Source: Candidatus Roizmanbacteria bacterium
GTDB lineage: Bacteria > Patescibacteriota > Microgenomatia > UBA1406
Assembly: GCA_024653645.1 (NCBI GenBank)
Contig: JANLHK010000069.1
Location: 1-22,460, forward strand
DNA length: 22,460 bases
Direction: 5' to 3'
Shown: one piece after another, positions 6,316 to 13,602 of the stretch
Numbering within the stretch: position 1 is the stretch's first letter
How the letters are laid out: every line of letters starts with the position of its first letter
Made by a program: the position numbers and the translations under genes
The notes under the pieces: model-generated
What the model saw: only the letters and a program-made list of their open reading frames with translations
The model's database searches: none
What the model was told of the DNA's origin: nothing

Positions 6316-8874
6316 ATGAAAGATTACGGTGCTACTGGTTCGCGTAGGAAACGTTTACCACTGTTCTTGAAATCATGGCAGTTGACTCCCCAGCGCATCG
6401 CTATTGCTATCGGTGCCGGTATTATATTGTTTTTAGGAGTGTTGTTTTGGATCACCAAAGACCTACCGACTCCTGACAGTATTATCACCAATGCTAAATA
6501 CAGCACGACCATTTTGGACCGTAATGACAAGGTTATTTATGAGGTGTTTCAGGACAAAAATATTGTTCCCATCACCTATGATGAGCTGCCCAAAGATTTG
6601 ATCCAGGCAACAATATCGATTGAAGATAAAGATTTTTTCAAGCATGGCGGATTTTCAATTGGAGGGATATTCCGTGCACTGCTGCGTGATATCTTTTTAG
6701 GAAAAGCAGAGGGCGGGTCAACACTGAGCCAACAGCTCATTAAAAACACACTCCTTACCTCAGAAAAAAGCCTGGTGCGCAAAACGAAAGAGTTTATTCT
6801 TGCCATCGAGCTTGAACGGCGCTATACCAAAGAACAAATTCTTGAGATGTATTTCAATCAAACACCCTATGGCGGTACGACGTGGGGCGTGGGCTCAGCA
6901 TCGCAGTACTATTTTGGGAAGAAACCAGCTCAGTTAACCCTCTTGCAATCAGCTATTCTGGCCGGTTTGCCTCAGAATCCATCTATTTACTCTCCCTTTA
7001 TCGGTGAAAAGGATGCGTATATCCACCGTACCGAACAGGTATTGCGCCGCCTTCGAGAAGACAAATACATTACCAAAGAGGCTGAAGAAGAGTTGGTTGC
7101 GCAATTGCCAAAAGTGAAGTTTGTAGGCAAGGGCAGTGCTATCCAGGCAGGTCACTTTGTGTTTTATGTCAAGGATCAGCTGGATAATGTGCTCGCAAAC
7201 GATGCTCTGTTGCAAAAGGGATTGGTGATTAAAACAACGCTTGATCTCGATTTGCAGAAACAGGCAGAAAAAATTGTGAAAGAAGAGGTGCTAAAAGCAA
7301 AGGGTCTTAATATAACCAACGGTGCACTGGTGGCCATGGATCCCAAAACCGGAGAAATCTTGGCCATGGTGGGGTCATTAGACTACAATAATGAAGAGTT
7401 TGGTAAGTTCAACGTAACCACCGCGAAACGCCAACCAGGATCAACCCTTAAGCCATTCATGTATGCACTGGCGTTTGAAAATAACTATACGCCTTCATCA
7501 ATCCTTATGGACGTCTCCACTGAATTTTATTCCGGCAGCTCAACCGAGAAGCCGTATAAACCGGAAAATTATGACGGGAAGTACCGCGGGCCGGTGCAGT
7601 TTCGTTTTTCCTTAGGAAGTTCGCTGAACGTTCCGGCCGTCAAACTACTCGCCCAGATCGGTATTCGTCCCTTTCTGCAAAAATTGTCTGATGCCGGATT
7701 AACGACCCTTGAGCCCACTGATGAAACGATGCGTAATGTTGGCTTGTCATTGGTGCTGGGAGGAGGGGATGTGCGGCTCATTGATCTGGCATCTGCCTAC
7801 ACGTCACTGGCTAATTCTGGAACCGGCGTGAGCCCCCTATCAATCCGTGAAGTACGCGATTACCGTAATCGCCTTATATACAAACCACAGAAGCCAGCAA
7901 CCAAAAAGGTGTTTACTGCTGAGTCGACATTCCTCGTATCTCATATTCTCACTGATAACAATGCGCGCTCCCTGACGTTTGGTACGTATAACAATCTGGT
8001 GGTATCCGGGAAAACGGTCGCAGCAAAAACCGGTACCACTGATGATAAGCGTGATAACTGGACAGCCGGATATACTAAGGATATCGTTATCGTGACTTGG
8101 GTCGGCAATAACGATAACTCAAAAATGAATCCTGCCCTTGCCTCAGGTGTCAGCGGTGCCGCTCCTATCTGGAATCGGGTTATGTCATACGCACTGTCAA
8201 AAGACTACCAGGACAATATCCTTGCCAAACCCAGCGACGTTGAAGCTACCAGTATTGATGGATTTTTCGGAGGTACACCAAAAGATGGCTATCCCACTCG
8301 CTCAGAGTACTTCATACGGGGAACCGAACCTAAGGAAGTTTCTCCCTTTTACAAAAAAGTGAAGGTGTCCAAGTCTACCGGTAAAAAGGCAAATGATGTT
8401 GAAATAGCCAAGGGTGACTATGAGGAGAAGGACCTCTTTGTTGTTGAGGAATCTGATCCCATATCAACCGATGGCAAAAATCGTTGGCAGGAGGGCATTA
8501 ATGCCTGGGCGCAGGGACAATCGGATGAAAAATGGAAAGGCCCCACTGAAGTTTCTGAGAATAATGCTGATGACATTTCCATATCGGTTGAGAAACCTGA
8601 GGACAACAAGAAATATGATGGGGGCTCGCTTGATATTAAGGCGAAGGTAACCACCAACAAGGATCTTGAGTATTTCAGGCTGTTTATCAATGATACCCAA
8701 GAGTTGGATACCAAGGACAAATCCATTGAAATGACCAAAGGAGGCTTGGGAAATGGCGTGTATACTCTGACTTTCAAGGCTCGCAACAATGCCGGTAAGG
8801 AAACCGAGCGCAAGATCATCGTCGGATTGGGTACGGATCTCGTGACCCCGACGCCAGAACCAACTGAACCGTAG
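6316..8874 (+). CDS. Class A penicillin-binding protein (glycosyltransferase/transpeptidase) with a C-terminal Ig-like domain
   Basis: 852 residues from the ATG at 6316. The frame is open 16 codons further upstream, but 6316 is preceded by a -10 box at leaderless distance and gives a normal basic cytoplasmic N-terminus. One membrane anchor lies at about residues 26-48. The GT51 domain shows the catalytic EDKDFFKHGG motif (E103), GGSTLSQQLIKN and ERRYTKEQILEMYFN. The transpeptidase domain shows the full triad: STLK (S376, K379), SLN (S436) and KTGTT (K571). From about residue 750 an Ig-like beta domain and a Pro/Thr/Glu tail follow, which could bind wall material. It polymerises and cross-links peptidoglycan outside the membrane. 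The next gene starts 3 bases after the stop. Confidence 0.93.
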   Translation: MKDYGATGSRRKRLPLFLKSWQLTPQRIAIAIGAGIILFLGVLFWITKDLPTPDSIITNAKYSTTILDRNDKVIYEVFQDKNIVPITYDELPKDLIQATISIEDKDFFKHGGFSIGGIFRALLRDIFLGKAEGGSTLSQQLIKNTLLTSEKSLVRKTKEFILAIELERRYTKEQILEMYFNQTPYGGTTWGVGSASQYYFGKKPAQLTLLQSAILAGLPQNPSIYSPFIGEKDAYIHRTEQVLRRLREDKYITKEAEEELVAQLPKVKFVGKGSAIQAGHFVFYVKDQLDNVLANDALLQKGLVIKTTLDLDLQKQAEKIVKEEVLKAKGLNITNGALVAMDPKTGEILAMVGSLDYNNEEFGKFNVTTAKRQPGSTLKPFMYALAFENNYTPSSILMDVSTEFYSGSSTEKPYKPENYDGKYRGPVQFRFSLGSSLNVPAVKLLAQIGIRPFLQKLSDAGLTTLEPTDETMRNVGLSLVLGGGDVRLIDLASAYTSLANSGTGVSPLSIREVRDYRNRLIYKPQKPATKKVFTAESTFLVSHILTDNNARSLTFGTYNNLVVSGKTVAAKTGTTDDKRDNWTAGYTKDIVIVTWVGNNDNSKMNPALASGVSGAAPIWNRVMSYALSKDYQDNILAKPSDVEATSIDGFFGGTPKDGYPTRSEYFIRGTEPKEVSPFYKKVKVSKSTGKKANDVEIAKGDYEEKDLFVVEESDPISTDGKNRWQEGINAWAQGQSDEKWKGPTEVSENNADDISISVEKPEDNKKYDGGSLDIKAKVTTNKDLEYFRLFINDTQELDTKDKSIEMTKGGLGNGVYTLTFKARNNAGKETERKIIVGLGTDLVTPTPEPTEP

Positions 8875-8877
8875 TAG

Positions 8878-9534
8878 ATGGCACTCTATTTTGAAGATAG
8901 GATTGACGCAGGCCGCAGGCTTGCCGATGCACTTATATCATTAGTAACCCCTGATTCTATTGTATGCGTGTTACCCCGCGGAGGAGTACCCATTGGTTTT
9001 GTTATTGCCAGTATGCTGAAACTGCCTTTAACGGTTTTGGTTGCCCGAAAATTGGGATACCCACCGCAGCCGGAGTTTGCCATAGGGGCCATTGCCGAGG
9101 GAAATGTGAAAGTCCTTAATACCTCTACCATTGCGCGGTTATCGGTAACCAAAGATGGACTGGCCCAGATTATCAAAAATGAAAAGAAAGAATTGAACAG
9201 AAGAGTGCTCATCTATCGTCACGGCACAAAACTGAAGCTGAACGGCAAAGCGATACTATTGGTTGATGACGGTATAGCTACCGGCTTGACCATGAAAGCG
9301 GCCATTAAGGCTTTACGCAGGTATGCGGTTAAGCGTATTCTGTGTGCGGTGCCGGTTTCTTCACCTGCTGCTGCCCATGAGCTTACTCACCTGGTTGATC
9401 GGTTTGTTTCCCTGTATACGCCACATGACTTTGGCCCGGTTTCAAAACATTACCGTACCTTTCCTCAAACCACGGACCAGGAGGTATGCGATGCGCTTCT
9501 TGCTATTGCTGCCGCTCACTCGTATAATGAGTGA
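8878..9534 (+). CDS. Predicted phosphoribosyltransferase (COG1926-type)
   Basis: 218 residues. The PRPP-binding loop VDDGIATG is at residues 129-136, preceded by hydrophobic beta-strand residues (AILL) and followed by TMKAAIKALRR, the classic type I PRTase fold. The N-terminal FEDRIDAGRRLADAL and VLPRGGVPIG segments are typical of the COG1926 group, whose substrate is generally unknown. It is not a recognisable purine, uracil or orotate PRTase, because no specific substrate hood can be assigned by eye. It starts 3 bases after the pbp stop and probably shares that transcript. Its last codons contain the secE promoter. Confidence 0.85.
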   Translation: MALYFEDRIDAGRRLADALISLVTPDSIVCVLPRGGVPIGFVIASMLKLPLTVLVARKLGYPPQPEFAIGAIAEGNVKVLNTSTIARLSVTKDGLAQIIKNEKKELNRRVLIYRHGTKLKLNGKAILLVDDGIATGLTMKAAIKALRRYAVKRILCAVPVSSPAAAHELTHLVDRFVSLYTPHDFGPVSKHYRTFPQTTDQEVCDALLAIAAAHSYNE

Positions 9535-9539
9535 CGTCA
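9500..9539 (+). promoter_or_regulatory. secE operon promoter: TTGCTA, 17 bp, TATAAT, with palindrome TGACGTCA at the start point
   Basis: TTGCTA at 9500-9505 and a perfect TATAAT at 9523-9528 are 17 bp apart, inside the end of the phosphoribosyltransferase gene. The expected start near 9535 leaves a leader of about six bases before the secE ATG (9541). The 8-bp perfect palindrome TGACGTCA (9532-9539) is centred on the expected +1 and could be an operator. Confidence 0.65.
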
Positions 9540-9540
9540 C

Positions 9541-9735
9541 ATGGCAAAACAAACGATAGCTCCTGAGATATTTGATAATATTCTGCAGGAGATAAAAAAA
9601 GTTGAATGGCCGACCCGTAAAGAAGCATTGCATCTAACACTGGTCGTTGTTATACTATCTCTTATCATCGGAATCTACGTAGGAGTTCTTGATGTGGCTT
9701 TTGCAAAGCTGTTTGAAACAATTCTGCGTATCTAA
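9541..9735 (+). CDS. secE: Preprotein translocase subunit SecE
   Basis: 64 residues, the short single-span form of SecE. An amphipathic helix with the conserved motif [17 protein letters not shown] precedes one transmembrane helix (about residues 32-53). SecE clamps the SecY channel. Its position directly before nusG, rplK and rplA is the conserved bacterial secE-nusG-rplKA order, which confirms the call. No Shine-Dalgarno sequence precedes the ATG; a consensus promoter lies 12 bases upstream. Confidence 0.96.
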   Translation: MAKQTIAPEIFDNILQEIKKVEWPTRKEALHLTLVVVILSLIIGIYVGVLDVAFAKLFETILRI

Positions 9736-9743
9736 TAAAACAC

Positions 9744-10307
9744 ATGGACGTAACTCAACAGAAAGACAAGATAGTCAGTAATCCTGATGCAAAGTGGTAT
9801 GTCATCCACACGCAGGCAGGCTACGAAGTAAAAACCAAGAAAGCGCTTGAAGAGCGGGTTAAAACACTGGGATTTGCTGATCAGATTTTTGAATCGATTA
9901 TTCCTATGCGTGACGTTATTACGATCAAGCAGGGAAAAAAGCGTCAGATAAAGGAAAAACTGTTTCCCGGATACTTACTCGTAAAAATGCTTCTTAATGA
10001 TGACAGCTGGCTCGTGGTTCGTACCACTGAGGGTGTAACCGGCTTCGTCGGGGCAGGAAACAAGCCTACTCCCATTTCAGAGCGTGAAGTAGAGGCTATT
10101 TTGAAGTTTACCGAACAACAGGCTCCCAAATTCAAGACCCGATTCTCAGTCGGTGAAGCCGTTAAGATCATTGACGGACCATTCAGCGACTTTTTGGGTA
10201 CCATTCAGGAAGTTGATGAGTCACAAGGTAAAGTTAAAGTCCTTATATCCATTTTCGGACGTGAAACTCCGGTTGAACTTGACTTCCTTCAAGTACAAAA
10301 AATTTAA
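9744..10307 (+). CDS. nusG: Transcription termination/antitermination protein NusG
   Basis: 187 residues with an N-terminal tail of about 15 residues. The NGN domain starts at [19 protein letters not shown], includes the [30 protein letters not shown] core, and continues to [12 protein letters not shown]. The KOW domain is at the C-terminus (about 130-187: [19 protein letters not shown]). NusG binds the RNA polymerase clamp and couples polymerase to Rho or the ribosome. It starts 8 bases after secE with no Shine-Dalgarno sequence. The last codons carry the predicted rplK promoter. Confidence 0.97.
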   Translation: MDVTQQKDKIVSNPDAKWYVIHTQAGYEVKTKKALEERVKTLGFADQIFESIIPMRDVITIKQGKKRQIKEKLFPGYLLVKMLLNDDSWLVVRTTEGVTGFVGAGNKPTPISEREVEAILKFTEQQAPKFKTRFSVGEAVKIIDGPFSDFLGTIQEVDESQGKVKVLISIFGRETPVELDFLQVQKI

Positions 10308-10308
10308 T
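10279..10308 (+). promoter_or_regulatory. Candidate rplKA promoter: TTGACT, 18 bp, TTTAAT
   Basis: TTGACT at 10279-10284 and TTTAAT at 10303-10308 are 18 bp apart at the very end of nusG, the -10 overlapping the nusG stop codon. Initiation near 10315 would leave a leader of about five bases before the rplK ATG at 10320. There is no Shine-Dalgarno sequence. Confidence 0.5.
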
Positions 10309-10319
10309 TAACCACACCA

Positions 10320-10748
10320 ATGGCAAAAACCGTAAAAGCAATCATCAAACTTAATTTGGCAGCAGGGGCTGCAACAGCAGCGCCGCCAGCCGGTCCTGCA
10401 CTGGGACAGCACGGCGTTCCTATCATGGATTTTATTAAAAAATACAATGAGGCAACCGCCAAAGAACGCGGTAAAATTATTCCCGTTGTCATTACCGTGT
10501 ATGACGATCGCAGCTTTACCTTTATTACCAAGCTTCCTCCCGCCACTGAACTCATTAAGCAGCGCATCAAATTGCAAAAAGGAGCGACTGCTCCCGGTAA
10601 AGAGGTAGCAGCCACCATGACTGACGCTGATATTACGGCGGTAGCAGAAGAAAAGATGAAGGATTTAAATGCAACCACGCTTGAACAAGCAAAAAAAGTT
10701 ATTGCTGGGTCAGCCCGCAGCATGGGAATAAAGGTACAAAATGGGTAA
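10320..10748 (+). CDS. rplK: 50S ribosomal protein L11
   Basis: 142 residues, normal length. The N-terminus (AKTVKAIIKLNLAAGAATAAPPAGPALGQHGV) carries the proline-rich PPxGPALGQ motif that binds thiostrepton-type antibiotics with 23S rRNA helices 43/44. The C-terminal RNA-binding part ends in STRSMGIKV-like GSARSMGIKVQNG. L11 is part of the GTPase-associated centre on the large subunit. The stop codon overlaps the rplA start (ATGGGTAA), so the two are translationally coupled. Confidence 0.97.
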   Translation: MAKTVKAIIKLNLAAGAATAAPPAGPALGQHGVPIMDFIKKYNEATAKERGKIIPVVITVYDDRSFTFITKLPPATELIKQRIKLQKGATAPGKEVAATMTDADITAVAEEKMKDLNATTLEQAKKVIAGSARSMGIKVQNG

Positions 10749-11457
10749 AAAACGAAACGTCACCGTTGGAGCAACTGAAGCAACACCTGAGGGTGTTATT
10801 TCAATGGAGCCGGAAAAGAAAAAGAAGGATAAATACGAGAACAAGAGAAAAGGTGTGGTTAAGCCACTGCATGGTAAAAAATACAAAAGCGCCGCCACTA
10901 AAGTAGAACAAAAGCCTTACGAACTATCGAAAGCCGTAGCGCTCTTAAAGAAAATTGCGTTTGAATCGTTCGGTGCCTCAGTTGAGCTTCACGTGAATCT
11001 GATGGAACAGGGAGTAAAAGGTGAGATGTCGTTGCCTCACGGTACCGGTAAAGAAGTCCGGGTTGCGGTCTTTGATGAAGCGTTAGAAAAAACATTGGCT
11101 AATAACGAAATTAATTTTGATGTACTCCTGGCGCGGCCTGATGATATGAAGAAACTGGTACGCTTTGCAAAGCTTTTGGGACCAAAGGGCCTTATGCCTA
11201 CTCCTAAAAAGGGAACGGTCACCCAGGATATTGAAGGATCAATTAAAAAATTCAAGGGCGGAGCCATTCATTACAAGAGTGAGCCGAAATTCCCGTTGCT
11301 GCACCAAGTCGTGGGGTCCACCAAATTTACTGAAGAGCAACTTAAAGAAAATTTGAGTGCCGTATTGGTAGCCATAGGCCGAAAGAACATACAGAAAGCC
11401 TACATCAGTTCCACCATGAGTCCCTCCATACAGATTGATCTGTCATTCCTATCGTAG
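10741..11457 (+). CDS. rplA: 50S ribosomal protein L1, with long N-terminal extension and shortened domain II
   Basis: 238 residues. The core is clear: YELSKAVALLKK, LPHGTGKEVRVAVF (from about residue 98), FAKLLGPKGLMPTPKKGTVT and the C-terminal SSTMSPSIQID, the parts that hold the L1 stalk RNA. By recalled comparison with E. coli L1 (234 residues), the N-terminus is about 39 residues longer and very Lys/Glu-rich. The region between VAVF and NFDV is only 13 residues instead of about 31, so one alpha/beta unit of domain II is trimmed. The loop before LPHG is also shorter. The start overlaps rplK by 8 bases. L1 often binds its own mRNA; no leader hairpin is obvious here. Confidence 0.95.
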   Translation: MGKKRNVTVGATEATPEGVISMEPEKKKKDKYENKRKGVVKPLHGKKYKSAATKVEQKPYELSKAVALLKKIAFESFGASVELHVNLMEQGVKGEMSLPHGTGKEVRVAVFDEALEKTLANNEINFDVLLARPDDMKKLVRFAKLLGPKGLMPTPKKGTVTQDIEGSIKKFKGGAIHYKSEPKFPLLHQVVGSTKFTEEQLKENLSAVLVAIGRKNIQKAYISSTMSPSIQIDLSFLS

Positions 11458-11461
11458 CATC

Positions 11462-12541
11462 ATGAAGGTCTATTATGCATCGGCAACGAGCATGTACGAA
11501 CCTTCAAAAAAAGACTTCCTCATAAAGAAAAACATCACTAAACATCAATCCCTGTTGAATGGTAAGAAATTGAGTGGCACTACGCGCTCCTTTTTTGAAA
11601 TCCAAAAACAGAATATCGACAAAGCCGACTGCGTCATTGTCGAGGTAACCAATCCATCGATCGACATTGGAGGTATCGTCGTATATGCTCTTACGAAAGG
11701 CATTCCCACGCTTGCCTTGGTATTTGAAAACGAAAAAGGCAATTTGCCCCCCATGCTCGCCGGAAATCCCTCAGATTCGCTGTTTATTGAACACTATTCA
11801 AATCAAAACATATCCATATGCCTACGTACCTTTTTTGAGCATGTGCATACCAACCAGACACGCAAAGGGAAGGTAATTGTCATTGATGGCGGTGATGGAT
11901 CAGGCAAGGCAACGCAGGTGCAGTACTTAGCCCAATATCTTAAAGCGAACAAGGCAAAACACCGCATCTATGACTTTCCTCGGTATTTTTCGTCGTTCCA
12001 TGGTTCAACCATTGGGCGCATGCTGTCAGGTGAATTTGGAACACTGGACAGCATTTCCCCCTACCTGGCGTCACTCGCTTATGCGCTCGACCGGGCATCA
12101 TTAAAAGAAGAAATGGATGACTTTTTACGTTCAGGCGGCATTATGCTCTGTAACCGATATGCCACTTCAAATATGGCTCACCAAAGCGCCAAGATAATCG
12201 ATCCCGTTGAACGCAAGAAGTATCTTGCCTGGGTAGCTGAGCTGGAATACAAGATTCATAAGATTCCCCGTGAAGATATCGTCATCTATCTGTATGTACC
12301 CTGGAAAGTTGGCTATGACCTTACTGCCCAGCGATCAAAAGAAAAAAATATAAAGCTGGACATTGCGGAGAAGGATATAGAGCACCGCAAGGCAGCAGAA
12401 CGCATGTATCTGGAGTTATGCAAAACCAACAGCCATTGGGTAAAGATCAATTGTCTGGATAACAATAACCATCTGCGCACCCGAGAAGATATTCATACAG
12501 AGATCGTGAAGACCCTCAAAAAGAAAAAACTGATCCCTTAG
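11462..12541 (+). CDS. tmk: Fusion: DNPH1/Rcl-like nucleoside 2-deoxyribosyltransferase-fold domain + thymidylate kinase
   Basis: 359 residues from the ATG at 11462, four bases after rplA. Residues 1-130 match the DNPH1/Rcl deoxynucleoside monophosphate hydrolase fold: MKVYYASAT first strand, then ADCVIVEVTNPS, close to ADVVVAEVTQPS as I recall it from mammalian Rcl. The phosphate-contacting Ser (S66) is kept. The catalytic Glu position is Ile72, and the catalytic Asp position appears to be Gln48, so this domain may be inactive. Residues 137-359 are a dTMP kinase: P-loop GGDGSGKATQ (143-152), DFPRY, LSGEFG, SPYLASLAYALDRA and NRYATSNMAHQS. Ala follows the P-loop Lys where Ser/Thr is usual; I recall GSGKATQ in this FPRY-type branch. 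The kinase step is dTMP to dTDP. No other tmk is in the window. Confidence 0.85.
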   Translation: MKVYYASATSMYEPSKKDFLIKKNITKHQSLLNGKKLSGTTRSFFEIQKQNIDKADCVIVEVTNPSIDIGGIVVYALTKGIPTLALVFENEKGNLPPMLAGNPSDSLFIEHYSNQNISICLRTFFEHVHTNQTRKGKVIVIDGGDGSGKATQVQYLAQYLKANKAKHRIYDFPRYFSSFHGSTIGRMLSGEFGTLDSISPYLASLAYALDRASLKEEMDDFLRSGGIMLCNRYATSNMAHQSAKIIDPVERKKYLAWVAELEYKIHKIPREDIVIYLYVPWKVGYDLTAQRSKEKNIKLDIAEKDIEHRKAAERMYLELCKTNSHWVKINCLDNNNHLRTREDIHTEIVKTLKKKKLIP

Positions 12542-12549
12542 CTACTGCT

Positions 12550-12558
12550 TGGTATAAT
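12550..12558 (+). promoter_or_regulatory. Extended -10 promoter TGgTATAAT for the 12569 gene
   Basis: A perfect TATAAT at 12553-12558 with a TGn extension lies between the tmk fusion and the next gene. No -35 is evident, as is common for extended -10 promoters. The start point should fall near 12565, leaving about four leader bases and no Shine-Dalgarno sequence before the ATG at 12569. Confidence 0.6.
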
Positions 12559-12568
12559 AGGCAATTCT

Positions 12569-13552
12569 ATGCCACAGAAAGAACTTCCTCCACAAGAGGT
12601 AATGAAGAAATTCGATACAGCAGTTGATCGGGTTAAAAGAGGTTTACGTGCAAGTGCATTTATGATGCCCCCGGATACTACTGATTTATCAACGTTGCTT
12701 CAAAAACATACGCATCTTGTTGATAATAACGAATTCAGAAAAAAATCATTAGGTTCAGCACTTCAGTCGGACACACCAGCGGCACAGGAGATGAATCAGA
12801 ATCAGCTTGACTCACCAAGCGTCAGAGCACGATTTCTCCCATCGTACTTAACTGGCGACTCTCGAGAAATTCTAGTACGGTATCCGTTTGTTGCTCATCC
12901 CTCTCATTCATCCGACTTAATAAGTCATGCCATACTTGAAGAGCTCAGTCATGGATTTTATGACCGTGAAAGAGAACTTTCACTGTACTCCCTCCCAAAC
13001 TCTGCCAATGCGCTTACGCCCGGTGTTACCCATGAAGAACGAATAGCAATATTACGTCAATGGAAACAGAGATTCTATGGTTCTACCGACATAGATCCAA
13101 ACTTAGTTATGCTCAGAACTAATGGTTTTTTCAGTCAATTTTGGGACTATGGAGTTCTTCCGAATGAAGCAGTTCCTTATCCTGCATTTGTACATCCTTA
13201 CGTGTTTGAGGAACTCAGAGCAAGCATAGTGAGTTCACTATTAATGGGTAGTTTAATCGGCTCTGAAGTCAGTCCTGCTATGCCTCCAGAAAATCAATGG
13301 CTAACAGGGATGGGAATCATGCTAAAAGATAAAAAAAATATTGAAGATTATCCCATACAGGTCTATGGATCAATGTTTGTAAGCCAAGCAGTGCGACAAC
13401 AAGAGATAGGTACCAGCCTAAGGGAATTGCTCAAAGCGGTACATACTGGGCCCATAATTGATGGCATGGAAAGCTACCTGAGCAAGTATCCTCACTTAGT
13501 TCCAGTTTTTAACATGCTAGCCCAAAAAATGGGAAAACTATTAGTGGGTTAA
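12569..13552 (+). CDS. Protein of unknown function
   Basis: 327 residues; I do not recognise the family. There is no signal peptide and no clear membrane helix, although a mildly hydrophobic stretch (SIVSSLLMGSLIG) lies near residues 216-228. The N-terminal 90 residues are polar, Gln/Asp/Ser-rich and probably partly disordered; the remainder looks globular and helical. A segment HAILEELSHGFYDRERE near residue 115 resembles a metallopeptidase helix, but the first His of HExxH would be Glu, so no enzyme function is claimed. Of 17 Arg codons about eight are AGA/AGG and four CGA with no CGC, unlike glyA next door, which suggests different ancestry. It has its own promoter and is followed by a paired palindrome and the glyA promoter. 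The start at 12569 is supported by the near-leaderless promoter. Confidence 0.75.
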   Translation: MPQKELPPQEVMKKFDTAVDRVKRGLRASAFMMPPDTTDLSTLLQKHTHLVDNNEFRKKSLGSALQSDTPAAQEMNQNQLDSPSVRARFLPSYLTGDSREILVRYPFVAHPSHSSDLISHAILEELSHGFYDRERELSLYSLPNSANALTPGVTHEERIAILRQWKQRFYGSTDIDPNLVMLRTNGFFSQFWDYGVLPNEAVPYPAFVHPYVFEELRASIVSSLLMGSLIGSEVSPAMPPENQWLTGMGIMLKDKKNIEDYPIQVYGSMFVSQAVRQQEIGTSLRELLKAVHTGPIIDGMESYLSKYPHLVPVFNMLAQKMGKLLVG

Positions 13553-13565
13553 CCGAAGGTTAACC
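13547..13565. repeat. Paired 8-bp palindrome GGTTAACC-GAA-GGTTAACC next to the glyA -35
   Basis: GGTTAACC occurs at 13547-13554 and 13558-13565, separated by GAA. Each copy is itself a palindrome, and together they can fold into an 8-bp stem with a three-base loop. The first copy contains the stop codon of the 12569 gene. The second ends 3 bases before the glyA -35 (13568). There is no run of T residues immediately after it, so it is a poor intrinsic terminator; an operator for glyA or a weak mRNA 3' hairpin fits better. Confidence 0.6.
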
Positions 13566-13567
13566 AT

Positions 13568-13596
13568 TTGACTTTTATCTGTCCGCTTGTTAGATT
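13568..13596 (+). promoter_or_regulatory. glyA promoter: TTGACT, 17 bp, extended -10 TGtTAGATT; leaderless
   Basis: TTGACT at 13568-13573 and TAGATT at 13591-13596 are separated by 17 bp, with a TGt extension. Six bases separate the -10 from the ATG at 13603, so the expected start point is the A of the start codon. It is the clearest leaderless arrangement in the window. Confidence 0.7.
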
Positions 13597-13602
13597 TCGG
13601 TA

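Noticed and set aside
8418..8819. 133-codon minus-strand frame inside the penicillin-binding protein gene
   Set aside because: It is a shadow of the Ser/Lys-rich C-terminal coding sequence; the plus-strand protein is continuous and has conserved motifs.
11885..11925. Inactive thymidylate kinase because the P-loop reads GSGKA
   Set aside because: The other TMK motifs are intact, the next residue is Thr, and I recall GSGKATQ in active-type members of this branch.
12569..13552. Zinc metallopeptidase call for the unknown protein
   Set aside because: No HExxH motif is present; EELSH lacks the first zinc-binding His, and no third ligand can be placed.
13547..13565. GGTTAACC pair as a CRISPR repeat or attachment site
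   Set aside because: There are only two 8-bp copies with a three-base gap, no further units, no cas genes and no integrase in the window.
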